Assembly (NCBI GenBank): GCA_023398165.1
Contig: JAEWSQ010000002.1
Coordinates: forward strand, 1-61,405
DNA length: 61,405 nucleotides
From: Spirochaetota bacterium
GTDB lineage: Bacteria > Spirochaetota > Spirochaetia > Treponematales > Treponemataceae
Direction: 5' to 3'
Part shown: positions 33,665 to 42,982 of the stretch, one piece after another
Layout of the letters: every line of letters begins with the position of its first letter
Position numbering within the stretch: position 1 is the first letter of the stretch
Notes under the pieces: generated by a model
Database searches by the model: none
Told to the model about the DNA's origin: nothing
What the model saw: the letters and a program-made list of their open reading frames with translations, nothing else
Position numbers and translations under genes: made by a program

Positions 33665-35446
33665 TTATTTTATTGCCCCTTCTTCTAGGGTGAACTGCAT
33701 ATCATGGAGCTTCTTGTAAAGACCGCCTTTTGACAGGAGTTCTGCATGTGTTCCTTTCTCAACAGCGCGTCCCTTATCAACCACATAAATAATGTCGGCG
33801 TCTTCGATAGTCGAAAGACGGTGTGCTACTATGATTATGGTCTTTTCTCCTCCCAGTGTCTTCAAGGCTGCCTGTATGCATCTCTCGCTCTGTGAATCCA
33901 GCGATGAAGTCGCCTCGTCGAAGAGGAGGACGGGAGCATTTTTAAGAAGTGCGCGTGCGATCGCAATCCTTTGTTTTTGGCCTCCCGAAAGCCGTATTCC
34001 CCTTTCTCCCACAATTGTGTCATACCCGTTCTCCAGCGAGATAATAAAATCGTGAGCGTATGCAGCCTGCGCAGCTTTAATGATTTCATCCATGGAGGCG
34101 CCTTCTCTGCCGCAGCCGATGTTCTCGGAAACAGTGCCGTCGAAGAGAAAGGGATCCTGAGGTACATAGGCCATTGCCCCGCGTATTCCGTCGTAATCTA
34201 TGATCCCTTTGATTGAAGCTGCTGCCGAGCCGCCAAGGATTATAGAACCGGCGGAACTCTGATAAAAACCCAGAAGGAGTTTTAACACCGTACTCTTTCC
34301 GCCGCCCGAGGGACCGACAAGGGCAATAGTTTTTCCCTCCGGAGCCTCGAAATCGAAGCCGGCGAGCGTGTCCTTAGTACCCTCGTAGGAAAAGCGGAGA
34401 TCGCGTATAGTTACGGCAGTATTCTCAGAACCGTCCTTTGTATAGCTCTGAGTTTCCGGCGCCTTTGGTTCCTCATTTTCTTCTTCCAGTTCTCGGACAC
34501 GCGCCGCACCGGAGAGAAAACCCTGGAAATTGGCAATACTGTGTCCCGTCTCGCGGAGCATTCTGTTAATATTCCATAGATAATTGACCATGGCTACCAT
34601 GGTGCCGAACGACATGAGATTTTTCCCTGCCATAACAGCTCCCAGAACGAGGACGCCTGAAAAATTGATCCATCCTATGAGTGAGTTGTAGGCTTCCAGA
34701 CTGGCTGACCGGGCTGCGCGGCGTATGGAGAGACGCAGAACCTCTTCATTATCTTCTTCAAATTCTCTTTTCATTGTTTCATGGAGATGGAACTGTTTGA
34801 TGACGGAAAAGCCTGCTAAAATGTTGCTCAGACGCTCTGTGACCTTACCCGTTGAAGTCTGTATTCCGTCGCTCATCTTTCTGATCACTTTAGCGAACTT
34901 CAAATCCAGTATGGCGAATACAATACTTGAGGCGATGAGGAAGAGACTTACCCTCCAATCAAGAATTATCATGGCAGCCGCTGCGCCTGTCCCCGCAAAA
35001 AGGGTGCATATCAGGTTCCAAAGGGGCCAGTCATAACAGTTGCGCAGAGCTTGAACGTCGTTGGTAAGCCGTGTGACAGTATCTCCTGAGTGGTTCTTTT
35101 CAAAATAGGGCATTGGAAGGTTCAGTGCATGCGACAGGTTTGCGATCCTGATTTTCGCGGTAATCTTGAGCGAGCCTGTAAAAAACATATAAAGGAAAAA
35201 GAAAAAAAGCACCGCGCCTATCACAGATATTGAAAGGATTAGGACGATACCGTTCCAGAGTCCTGAGAAGTCGCCTTCTACGGCAGCGTCGATCATGATC
35301 TTAATAGTTAGCGGAATCCCCAGATAGAAGAGAACCTCGCTGATAGTTGATAAGAAGAGTCCCGGCAGAAAGGTTTTTGCACCCGGCCGTATGAAGTGAA
35401 ATATTTGAGCTATGGCACCCGGGGTCTTATTAAGTTTCTTAGTCAT
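33665..35446 (-). CDS. ABC exporter half-transporter (membrane + ATPase)
   Basis: 593 aa. Six membrane segments (about 25-310) and an ATPase domain with Walker A GPSGGGKST, signature LSGGQKQR and Walker B VLLFDEATSSLD, H-loop AHRLSTIED. All catalytic motifs look intact. It overlaps the upstream half-transporter gene by 8 nt, so the two are coupled and probably form a heterodimeric exporter of lipid, peptide or drug type. Substrate unknown. Confidence 0.93.
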   Translation of the reverse strand: MTKKLNKTPGAIAQIFHFIRPGAKTFLPGLFLSTISEVLFYLGIPLTIKIMIDAAVEGDFSGLWNGIVLILSISVIGAVLFFFFLYMFFTGSLKITAKIRIANLSHALNLPMPYFEKNHSGDTVTRLTNDVQALRNCYDWPLWNLICTLFAGTGAAAAMIILDWRVSLFLIASSIVFAILDLKFAKVIRKMSDGIQTSTGKVTERLSNILAGFSVIKQFHLHETMKREFEEDNEEVLRLSIRRAARSASLEAYNSLIGWINFSGVLVLGAVMAGKNLMSFGTMVAMVNYLWNINRMLRETGHSIANFQGFLSGAARVRELEEENEEPKAPETQSYTKDGSENTAVTIRDLRFSYEGTKDTLAGFDFEAPEGKTIALVGPSGGGKSTVLKLLLGFYQSSAGSIILGGSAAASIKGIIDYDGIRGAMAYVPQDPFLFDGTVSENIGCGREGASMDEIIKAAQAAYAHDFIISLENGYDTIVGERGIRLSGGQKQRIAIARALLKNAPVLLFDEATSSLDSQSERCIQAALKTLGGEKTIIIVAHRLSTIEDADIIYVVDKGRAVEKGTHAELLSKGGLYKKLHDMQFTLEEGAIK

Positions 35447-37199
35447 GTAAATCCTCCGCGGAGTTGAACTGTCTGGAATAAAGATCTGCGTACAGTCCTC
35501 CCGCTACCAGCAGCTCCTCGTGCTTTCCCTGCTCTGCTATTCTTCCCTTGTCCATGACGAGAATGCGATCCGCATTTTTGATGGTGGAGAGCCGGTGAGC
35601 AACTATAATTGCCGTCCTGCTTTCAAGGCTCCGGTCTATGGCTTCCTGTACCAAGGCTTCTGAATGTGTGTCGAGTGCAGAGGTGGGCTCGTCAAGGAGG
35701 AGGACGGGGGAACCCTTTACCAGAGCCCGTGCTAAGGCGATCCTTTGCTTCTGCCCGCCGGAAAGTTTTATGCCCCGTTCTCCTACCTGACTGTCGTAGC
35801 CCTCAGAAGTTTCCATGATAAAATCGTGTGCATTGGCTTTCTTTGCAGCCTCTATCACTTGCTCGCGCGAAGCACCGGGACAGCCGTAGGCAATGTTTTC
35901 ATGAATGGAGGCAGGAAAGAGAAAAATATCCTGCGAGATGATAGAGAAATATGAACGGAGTGCATCGAGATTCCAGTCGCGTGTATCATAGCCCAGTACC
36001 CTGATAGTTCCGGAATGAGTCTCGTAATCGCCCGAGAGCAGTTTAAGCAAGGTACTCTTTCCACAGCCGGAGGAACCAACTACGCCGATTCTTTCTCCCT
36101 TTGCAAGGGAGAAGCTCAAGTTAACGATTACTTCTTTACCCTCTCCGTAGGAAAAGCTGACCTTCTCAAAACGTAAAGCCTCGGGACTGTTGGCATCTGA
36201 GTAGTCGGAGCCGGTTTTCCGCTCCAGCTCGATTTCGAAAAGTTCTGCAACTCTCGTTCCCGATCCCATGGCCCGCTTGATCCTTACAATAAGATCAGGA
36301 AGGAATGCCAGAGGCCACTGAACAAAGCCCAGCAGGAAATTAAAGGCGATTAGAGCTCCGGGTGTTAGGTCGCCCCGTATGATGAGATAACTTCCGTAAC
36401 CGAAGCAGAACACTGTAGGCATGGTACGCAGGAGAATGTTGAAAGGAGGTGTAAGCCGCATGATGCCTGCAGCCTTGATGTCCATGCGCAGCGATTCATC
36501 AACATGCACACGGTACTTATTTGCCAAAACTGCTTTCAATCCATACGCTTTAACAGTCGCTATTCCTCCAAGCGCGTCCTGTGCTGCCGCATTTGCCTTC
36601 CCCAGAGCGTCGCCTGCCTGCCTGAAGTAGCTGTACATATTTTTTGTCATGGCGTTTACCGCAATGAGAGCTATAGGAACAGGCAGAATTGATACTATGA
36701 GAAGCTTCCAATCGAGGAAAATCATATAAGAAGAGGCTGCAATGAGCATTAATATCTGCATGAATACATCAAGGAAGGTACTGCCCATGAAATTCTGAAC
36801 CACAGAGAGATCTTCGCTCAAGCGTGACATGATGTCGCCCGAATGGCGCTTTTCCATCACTGCAGCCGGTAAGCGCTGAAGCCTGTCTACAGCTGCCAGC
36901 CGCAGGTCGTGAAGATAATGAGCGCTGAATGCGCCGTAGCTAAAATTGATGAAGAAGGCGCCTGCCAGATCTACAATAAGGAGGATGCCGAAATACGGTA
37001 TATAGCGGACCAGGCTTCCTGTGTCCCGGTTGAGTGCAGAATCGATGATTTTTTCGAGAAGCCCTGCCTGTAACAGGTTCACGACCGCGCCTGCCAGGGC
37101 AAAAAAAACGCCGACTGCTGCAAGCAGGGCATGGGATCTGGCAAAGGGAATAAAAAGACCGAAGGTCTTCCTAAGCGATGGTTTAGTCTCTTGTTTCAT
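35439..37199 (-). CDS. ABC exporter half-transporter (membrane + ATPase)
   Basis: 586 aa, first gene of the pair. Membrane part ~15-310; ATPase with Walker A GSSGCGKST, signature LSGGQKQR, Walker B VLLLDEPTSALD and H-loop AHRLSTIKN. In heterodimeric exporters one site is often degenerate; here the acidic residue after Walker B (E in DEPT and DEAT) is present in both proteins, so both sites may be active. No regulator gene adjoins. Confidence 0.93.
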   Translation of the reverse strand: MKQETKPSLRKTFGLFIPFARSHALLAAVGVFFALAGAVVNLLQAGLLEKIIDSALNRDTGSLVRYIPYFGILLIVDLAGAFFINFSYGAFSAHYLHDLRLAAVDRLQRLPAAVMEKRHSGDIMSRLSEDLSVVQNFMGSTFLDVFMQILMLIAASSYMIFLDWKLLIVSILPVPIALIAVNAMTKNMYSYFRQAGDALGKANAAAQDALGGIATVKAYGLKAVLANKYRVHVDESLRMDIKAAGIMRLTPPFNILLRTMPTVFCFGYGSYLIIRGDLTPGALIAFNFLLGFVQWPLAFLPDLIVRIKRAMGSGTRVAELFEIELERKTGSDYSDANSPEALRFEKVSFSYGEGKEVIVNLSFSLAKGERIGVVGSSGCGKSTLLKLLSGDYETHSGTIRVLGYDTRDWNLDALRSYFSIISQDIFLFPASIHENIAYGCPGASREQVIEAAKKANAHDFIMETSEGYDSQVGERGIKLSGGQKQRIALARALVKGSPVLLLDEPTSALDTHSEALVQEAIDRSLESRTAIIVAHRLSTIKNADRILVMDKGRIAEQGKHEELLVAGGLYADLYSRQFNSAEDLHD

Positions 37200-37301
37200 A
37201 TACCTCTCAAATATTATTTTTATACACTATTCATATATCTACAGACATGATAATTACATAATACATCGACTCGTAAAATGACATCTGCAAATCCGTTTTT
37301 T

Positions 37302-37817
37302 TTAAAAATCCGTACCTAAGAATACGGCATCTGTAAAATAATCCTGTATGCTGTGTATAAAATACGGATACAGTAATACCGGATCGTTATCTTCTCCAAT
37401 ACTTCCATTACGGCTGTATTGCGCTTTTTCTGAAATAACTTTAAAACCATTTGCTGTGTAAAAAGACACCTTCTCCCTTCCACAGTTGAGGATTATTCCT
37501 TCCGCCCTCTGATTCATATGATACGTAATAACGTATTGAAGTAGCGCAGAACCAGATCCCCTATTCCGGTGGTTTTCTTCTATGGCAAGGAGCCCCAATA
37601 GAAACAGATCATGAGTTTTTTCAGCAACTGCTATACTCCTCCTGACCGTTGCACAAGATCCGATGACTTCGTTATCTTGAATAGCGGTAAAACAATAATC
37701 AAAAGGAGGAAGATCTGTCAGCCTGAAACTTTTCAACAATAAAGCACGGATTCCTTTTTCATTTTCTTCAGGCAGTTTTTCAGGGGATGTTACAATTTCC
37801 ATATTTTGTTCTTCCAT
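37302..37817 (-). CDS. GNAT family N-acetyltransferase
   Basis: 171 aa from MEEQNMEIV (ATG at 37817; three more open codons upstream). Motif A is LLAIEENHRNRGSGSALLQYVI with the R-x-x-G-x-G/A acetyl-CoA loop RNRGSGS; motif B is ILNCGREKVSFYTANGFKVI. The final ~40 residues (DNDPVLLYPYFIHSIQDYF) are beyond the core domain. Substrate unknown. Divergent from the membrane protein gene at 37890. Confidence 0.83.
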   Translation of the reverse strand: MEEQNMEIVTSPEKLPEENEKGIRALLLKSFRLTDLPPFDYCFTAIQDNEVIGSCATVRRSIAVAEKTHDLFLLGLLAIEENHRNRGSGSALLQYVITYHMNQRAEGIILNCGREKVSFYTANGFKVISEKAQYSRNGSIGEDNDPVLLYPYFIHSIQDYFTDAVFLGTDF

Positions 37818-37889
37818 AATCAGCATAATTGCTTTATGCTTTAGCTGTCAAGCTTTATGCATGGATCTTGTGTATTAGGGAGCTTTTTA

Positions 37890-38396
37890 ATGGCAGCTTT
37901 AAAAGCAATTTTTGATATTGTGCTTAGGAACGGTCTATTACTCATAGCACCGGCAATTCTCATATCTCTTGTACTATGGCCATATTTACCGAAGGTGTTC
38001 AGCCAGCAAGCCTTTGATGAGGGCATACCTGTAAGCCTCCTCACATGTGAAAATCTCCTCCGTATGATTGTTTTTTTCTGCCCCGTTTTACTGATAAGCA
38101 ATCTGACAAATAAAGCCGGATGGATAGTGTACGGCACAGGGATTATTCTGTATATTCTGAGCTACCTCATACAGATTTATCTTTCCAATACTGGCTTTGG
38201 CCAATCGGTAATCGCTTTCACAGCCCCGGCATGGACGACAATTATCTGGTTTACAGGCATCGGTATTTTGTGCTCACAGTCATATCTTCCAGTAAAAAAA
38301 CTTAATTATGCATACATTGCACTCTCTGTTCTTTTTACTGTTATACATACGAGCCATGCGGTTCTTGTTTTCCTGCGTACGGGAAAGACAGCATAA
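37890..38396 (+). CDS. Small integral membrane protein, unknown
   Basis: 168 aa from the ATG at 37890, preceded by AGGGAG; an upstream in-frame ATG at 37857 lacks a site. About five membrane segments: LLLIAPAILISLVLWPYL, LLRMIVFFCPVLLISNL, WIVYGTGIILYILSYLIQIYL, IAFTAPAWTTIIWFTGIGILC, YIALSVLFTVIHTSHAVLVFL. No recognised family. Convergent with the FGE-like lipoprotein, whose stop lies 6 nt away. Confidence 0.7.
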   Translation: MAALKAIFDIVLRNGLLLIAPAILISLVLWPYLPKVFSQQAFDEGIPVSLLTCENLLRMIVFFCPVLLISNLTNKAGWIVYGTGIILYILSYLIQIYLSNTGFGQSVIAFTAPAWTTIIWFTGIGILCSQSYLPVKKLNYAYIALSVLFTVIHTSHAVLVFLRTGKTA

Positions 38397-38402
38397 AAGC
38401 GG

Positions 38403-39314
38403 TTATCTTCCTGAAATCGAAATTTTTGCTGTCCGTACCGTTCTAAATCCTACATCTGCAAAAGGCAGGAAATAATCCGGGAAATTGATGTTCTGCCGGA
38501 ACTCGAATGTACTGACAGGAGAGGAATTGTATGACCCTCCTCTCCAAAGGCTGTTTGCAGTTAAAAGCGTTACCTCAGGAGCAATCATTACAGGCTTTCC
38601 TATCTCTGTTGTAAACTCATTAACATTACCGCTCATATCATAGAGCCCCAGTTCATTAGGCTTTTTTAACCCGCCTTTATGAACCGTTCCTTCCGAATTT
38701 GATGTGAACCATCCTATCTCTCCATCATCGTTGGAACCCGAATAGATATAACCCGCACTCTGCATTCCACCGCGGGCAAGAAATTCCCACTCCTCAAAAG
38801 TCGGAAGTCTGTAGCCGTCTGCTCCTTCAATTGTTTTCCACGTCACGGTTTCATAACAGGGGGTATAATTGTTCATACGGCTCATGATGTTCAAAATGTA
38901 GGGAATGCCGAACCATGCAATGCTGTGAACCGGGTAGTCTTCATAACCCGCAGCCGCCGAGAGCTCTGCAGTATCAGAATTAATAAACTGGCTCAGTTTT
39001 GAGAAGTCAAGAATCACCTTGCTGAAGTCGGGAAATGAACCGGACAGGGGATACAGTTTGTTATTTTTAATTTCGAGATCTTTATGCTCAATACCGTAAT
39101 TAATAACCTGTGCCAGTAAGCCCCATGAATATTCGTAACGCGAGGCATAAAGATCAGCCGTATTATACTCATATTCCTTGAAATACGTACCATTCCCGAT
39201 GATCATCGTCCCGCCCTCAACGAAGGCCTCATCAATTTTTACAGTATTATGAGCCTTGCATGATGCAAAAAGCAGGCACACGGAAAGAGCTGCAGGTAAA
39301 ATTTTGTTTTTCAT
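38403..39314 (-). CDS. FGE-like (SUMF1) lipoprotein
   Basis: 303 aa, lipobox FASC at Cys19. The FGE-like fold is shown by FVEGGTMIIGNGTYF, YPVHSIAWFGIPYILN, GADGYRLPTFEEWEFLARGG, NELGLYDMSGNVNEFT, SLWRGGSYNSS and the end ADVGFRTVRT. The cysteines used by true formylglycine-generating enzyme are not in place, so it is probably a binding or structural member. Unlike the gene at 28445, its C-terminal 35 codons do not show the NNY pattern of a DGR variable region. Likely surface exposed; its role is unknown. Confidence 0.82.
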   Translation of the reverse strand: MKNKILPAALSVCLLFASCKAHNTVKIDEAFVEGGTMIIGNGTYFKEYEYNTADLYASRYEYSWGLLAQVINYGIEHKDLEIKNNKLYPLSGSFPDFSKVILDFSKLSQFINSDTAELSAAAGYEDYPVHSIAWFGIPYILNIMSRMNNYTPCYETVTWKTIEGADGYRLPTFEEWEFLARGGMQSAGYIYSGSNDDGEIGWFTSNSEGTVHKGGLKKPNELGLYDMSGNVNEFTTEIGKPVMIAPEVTLLTANSLWRGGSYNSSPVSTFEFRQNINFPDYFLPFADVGFRTVRTAKISISGR

Positions 39315-39395
39315 AATTTCAGTCTCCTTTTTTATTACGTTTATTATACTTCACATCAGAGTAAATAAAAAGGTGATTTATTTTTTTCATTATGG

Positions 39396-39401
39396 TATAG
39401 T
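39396..39401 (+). promoter_or_regulatory. Extended -10 element
   Basis: TGG-TATAGT at 39393-39401, ~40 nt before the nucleotidyltransferase start. Confidence 0.45.
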
Positions 39402-39439
39402 TTTAGATAGAATTGCATCGTATTCAACAAGGACAAATC

Positions 39440-40285
39440 ATGAAATATTCACCGTCAGACCTGCAGAAATTTGGAAAAGAACATTTTCATTCCCGAATTC
39501 TTCCTCTCCTGACTGATATATCAGCTGAAGCGGTAAAGAACATGACGGTCTTTATTGAAGGGTCTGCTTCTTACGGTTTTTCAGATGACTTATCAGATAT
39601 TGATATTGATTACTTCATACATGATGTTGATACCGGAACTGCTGATACCATTAGACAGATATTTAGCGCTGAAACCTATTGGCATAAATCTGTTCGTGTT
39701 TCATACGGATTCGGAGGGAAATTCTGGAAGTTTGATCTTCTTAAAAATGATGATATGATAAATTTCTGGGCGGAATCCAATCCTTATGCTCTCTATAACA
39801 TACAGCATGCAGTATCGGTGTGGAATCCTGAAAATTTTCTTGAAGATTTTAGAAGAAAAACGGTATTTTATCCTGATGATGTTTTCAAAAAAAATGTCCG
39901 CGGTCTGTGGCTCACTATGTGCGACAGCGGCAGGTATAATGTAATCGAATCGCTAAAACGGAATAAAGAAACGGAAGGAATGATTTACTTCCACCGTGCA
40001 CTTGAAGCGTTTCTTCGTCTTATATACCTCCTCAATAGATCATATTACCCTCCTACAAAATGGCTTACAGCCGGTATAAACAAACTTGAAAACTCTTTCG
40101 GTATTTCTGATGTTCTCGAGAAAATACAGAAAGCGCCTGATTTAGAAAATAAATATGAATTGTATAAAATGGTATTTGCGCGAATTGAGGATTTTTTGAA
40201 GACCGGAGAAATTATTGAAAAGGAATGTATTGAAAATTATTCTGCAGTTTTTCAAAAACCGTTTACCATTTTTAATACTTTTTGA
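39440..40285 (+). CDS. Nucleotidyltransferase-domain protein (DUF4037-like)
   Basis: 281 aa from the ATG at 39440 with AAGGA upstream. The nucleotidyltransferase signature is IEGSASYGFSDDLSDIDIDYFI (~40-61), G-S then S-D-x-D. The C-terminal half is helical, with HRALEAFLRLIYLLNRSYYPPTKWL as in DUF4037-type proteins and aminoglycoside-type nucleotidyltransferases. It may nucleotidylate a small molecule or a protein; the target is not known. Confidence 0.78.
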   Translation: MKYSPSDLQKFGKEHFHSRILPLLTDISAEAVKNMTVFIEGSASYGFSDDLSDIDIDYFIHDVDTGTADTIRQIFSAETYWHKSVRVSYGFGGKFWKFDLLKNDDMINFWAESNPYALYNIQHAVSVWNPENFLEDFRRKTVFYPDDVFKKNVRGLWLTMCDSGRYNVIESLKRNKETEGMIYFHRALEAFLRLIYLLNRSYYPPTKWLTAGINKLENSFGISDVLEKIQKAPDLENKYELYKMVFARIEDFLKTGEIIEKECIENYSAVFQKPFTIFNTF

Positions 40286-40313
40286 CTATCCTGAAAATAT
40301 GCTTTGCTTCTTT

Positions 40314-40706
40314 TCAAATAGTTATAGTATCAGATGAAGTTCTTGTTTTTATATACTGACTGATCCGTATAATTTTCCCATACATAACTTCAAAAAAAAT
40401 CATTGACGGGGTTTTGCAGGATAGCGCATCGTCAATACCAAGCAAGCATTCCATAATTATTTTTTTTCCCATATTATGAATTTCCTTCACTTTAATTTTT
40501 ACCTGCGGGTTTTCAGAAAAATGAGTTGTATAATAGTGTAAAATACGTTCACTGCCGTAATAGACGTCTTTCTCACCGGCAGCTTCAAGCGTGCAGGATG
40601 ATGAAATCTGAGACATCAGTACCTCGATGTTTTTAGTATTGAAGCCGTCAATGAAATTAGATGCTGCGCGAATTCCCTGTTCAATTTTTTCCATTTTATA
40701 CGGCAT
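40314..40706 (-). CDS. SnoaL/NTF2-like protein
   Basis: 130 aa, AAGGACGGG before the ATG. A single cone-shaped NTF2-like domain is suggested by the helical start (IRAASNFIDGFNTKNIEVLMSQISSSCTLEAAG), the GSERILHYYTTHF helix and the final strands (IIMECLLGIDD, MIFFEVMYGKIIRISQYI). Such domains bind small ligands or act as isomerases. Function unknown. Confidence 0.65.
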   Translation of the reverse strand: MPYKMEKIEQGIRAASNFIDGFNTKNIEVLMSQISSSCTLEAAGEKDVYYGSERILHYYTTHFSENPQVKIKVKEIHNMGKKIIMECLLGIDDALSCKTPSMIFFEVMYGKIIRISQYIKTRTSSDTITI

Positions 40707-40777
40707 AGTTTCCCGTCCTTTATTTGAATATTTCTTCCATGTTTTTGTATAGTACTGATCCGGTTTATGTTATGTTT

Positions 40778-41059
40778 TCACTCCAGTACTTTTCCGGGGA
40801 AAGATGGAGAGGTAATTTTTTCAAGATTAGTTAAATATTCAGCAGCTGCCTCATTAGTCAGGCCGCACATGAAAATATCCGGTTTCAGAGATCCGCACAC
40901 TTGCGCTTAATTCTCCTGGCCGTGAATTGTACAAAAATTATGCTCATCTAAATTACAGCACCGCTCGCCTGCTTTTTTCCCATGCGCCATTCCCGGTATT
41001 GAGGATGATATTGAAATATAAATACAGCATGCGGCACAGCCGGGTCTGCAGTTCACCAT
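40778..41059 (-). pseudogene. YkgJ-like cysteine-cluster protein, single nonsense codon
   Basis: A 94-codon frame with ribosome site GGAG (41061-41067 region) and ATG at 41059. It reads MVNCRPGCAACC, then ISSSIPGMAHGKKAGERCCNL, CTIHG, then a TAA at codon 51 (complement of 40907-40909), and continues in the same frame with AQVCGSLKPDIFMCG and EAAAEYLTNLEKITSPS to a TGA. The C-x3-C-x2-CC, CC, C and C...C pattern is that of the short YkgJ-type family thought to bind zinc or an iron-sulfur cluster. One substitution disrupts an otherwise intact gene. The rest of the 590-bp gap (40707-41296) holds only promoter sequence for the chemoreceptor. Confidence 0.8.
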
Positions 41060-41140
41060 AAAACTCCTTTAGCTAGTATACAGCATTATACAGCAACGCC
41101 CAAATAAATATACCTAATATCTCAACTTTCTAAAAAAACC

Positions 41141-41169
41141 TTGACAGATACAGAGATGCGATATATTCT
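41141..41169 (+). promoter_or_regulatory. Promoter upstream of chemoreceptor
   Basis: TTGACA (41141-41146), 17-nt spacer, TATTCT (41164-41169); about 130 nt before the start, so a long leader. Confidence 0.5.
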
Positions 41170-41296
41170 ATGGTAATTAATATTACAAGAAAAACATCAT
41201 GGTATCGTTTTGCGACCTCTAATTTCTTCTTGTTCGGCAGCTTTGTATGATATTTGTCCTTAACATGCCTGAGGCTTCTAAATAAAGGATTTCAAA

Positions 41297-42937
41297 ATGA
41301 CATTGCGAAGGAAACTGCTAATACCCACTCTCTCAGGTGTTTTTCTGGGATTTGTTTTTTTTGTACTCTATCAGGTATCAAGTCAAAACAAAGATACCGC
41401 TCTGGAAATGCAGGCACAAATTGAGCATTTATCAGATCTTGTTGCAAAAGCTAATGTATCGTATGTTTGGAACTATGACGCAATAGGACTTCAATTCAGC
41501 CTGGAATCAATGCTCGAAGATGAACAAATTACCAGCATTGAAATTCTTGATTCAAGCGGTATTACCCTTGGTAAAGCCGAGGAACCCTCTTTAGATAACA
41601 CTTTTACAAAAGATATTGAACTCGAACGCGACGGTATTTTTGTGGGTACGGCAAAAATCATTTTCACCGATTACCACCTGAGGGAACAAGCCTCTGTTTT
41701 TATTAACCGCATAATATCCTTGGAAATTCTTTTATTTCTTCTCATAGCGTTTCTCATTACACTCACTTCACAGATGGTTATAAAGCCCATAATATCTCTA
41801 TCTAAAATCATGAAAGATATGGCCGAAGGGGAAGCAGATCTTACACAGCGTATACCGGTAAGGGGTAATGATGAGGTTGCCCGCCTTTCGCAATATTTTA
41901 ATACCTTCCTCGACAAGCTTCGTTTCATAGTGGTAACCCTGCATTCAGTCAGTGTAAAGAGTTCTGAATCAGGAGAAGTTCTTGCAGACAAAATAAGAGA
42001 TGTTTCATATTCATCTACCCAGCTGTCGTCTTCCATGGACAGCATGAATAAGCGTCTATCATCCCTGCTACGGGAAATAAGCAAATCAAATGAAAGTGTT
42101 GACAGCATTAACGGTCATATTGTTCAAGTTGTGGATATGATTCAGGCTCAGGCTGAATCGGTTAACGAATCATCCTCCTCAGTTGAACAGATGATCTCAA
42201 ATGTTAATATGATAGAGAATGCTACAGAAATGAAGCTTCATGTTGTTCATACTCTGGAAGAACAGGCGATGAAACTGGATAAGGGTATGAATCAAAACCT
42301 TAACATGATGGAGGAAGCTTCAAAGACGACAGAACTAATTGCTCAGATGGTCAGCGTAATAAATAATGTGGCAAGTAAAACAAATCTTTTAGCAATGAAT
42401 GCGGCCATTGAAGCTGCACATGCAGGCCAGTACGGCAAGGGTTTTTCCGTCGTTGCAGATGAGATTAGGAAACTTGCAGAGCAGACGGCCACAAATGCCA
42501 GAAACATAGAAACAACAATCAAAAAGGTAGTTTCAGTAATCGGTTCTGCCGCGGAAGCTGCAAAAGATTCAAGTGAAACCCTGGGAGAAGTTATTTCTGG
42601 AATTTCTTCTGTCGCCCAAAGCATGAATGATACGCTTTCGGGACTTAAGGAAATATCAGCAGGCAATAAACGAATTATAGATTCGCTGACATCGCTCAAT
42701 ACCATAACAGAGTCGGTTAAAACCGCAGGTTCCGGAATGAAAAACGGAACTCTGGAAATAGATACCTATATGAAAAACATATTGAATACATCTGAACTGA
42801 ATAAGACGGGTGTTAATGAAATGTCGGAGAGAGTCTTCTCTATATCAGATTCCATGAAATCTTTGGCGGATCTGTCAGAACACAATTCACAGAATATAGA
42901 AACTCTCAACCGCGAAATAAGTAAATTTAAAGCTTGA
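41297..42937 (+). CDS. Methyl-accepting chemotaxis protein
   Basis: 546 aa. Membrane segment at ~8-27, a short extracytoplasmic sensor (~30-145, with YVWNYDAIGLQFSLESML), second membrane segment ~147-170, HAMP domain (IISLSKIMKDMAEGEADLTQ), and the MCP signalling helix pair with tip NLLAMNAAIEAAHAGQYGKGF. The sensor looks like the double-Cache-free small type seen with periplasmic-binding-protein partners. A solute-binding-protein gene follows 45 nt downstream in the same direction, which suggests ligand input through that protein. Confidence 0.92.
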   Translation: MTLRRKLLIPTLSGVFLGFVFFVLYQVSSQNKDTALEMQAQIEHLSDLVAKANVSYVWNYDAIGLQFSLESMLEDEQITSIEILDSSGITLGKAEEPSLDNTFTKDIELERDGIFVGTAKIIFTDYHLREQASVFINRIISLEILLFLLIAFLITLTSQMVIKPIISLSKIMKDMAEGEADLTQRIPVRGNDEVARLSQYFNTFLDKLRFIVVTLHSVSVKSSESGEVLADKIRDVSYSSTQLSSSMDSMNKRLSSLLREISKSNESVDSINGHIVQVVDMIQAQAESVNESSSSVEQMISNVNMIENATEMKLHVVHTLEEQAMKLDKGMNQNLNMMEEASKTTELIAQMVSVINNVASKTNLLAMNAAIEAAHAGQYGKGFSVVADEIRKLAEQTATNARNIETTIKKVVSVIGSAAEAAKDSSETLGEVISGISSVAQSMNDTLSGLKEISAGNKRIIDSLTSLNTITESVKTAGSGMKNGTLEIDTYMKNILNTSELNKTGVNEMSERVFSISDSMKSLADLSEHNSQNIETLNREISKFKA

Positions 42938-42982
42938 AATAATAAAGCAGTAAAAATATGATGTATTTTTTTGGAGGCTAGT

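Noticed and set aside
38403..38560. Second DGR variable region in the FGE-like lipoprotein
   Set aside because: Its C-terminal codons do not show the alternation of NNY and A-free codons, and there is no hairpin at the matching place.
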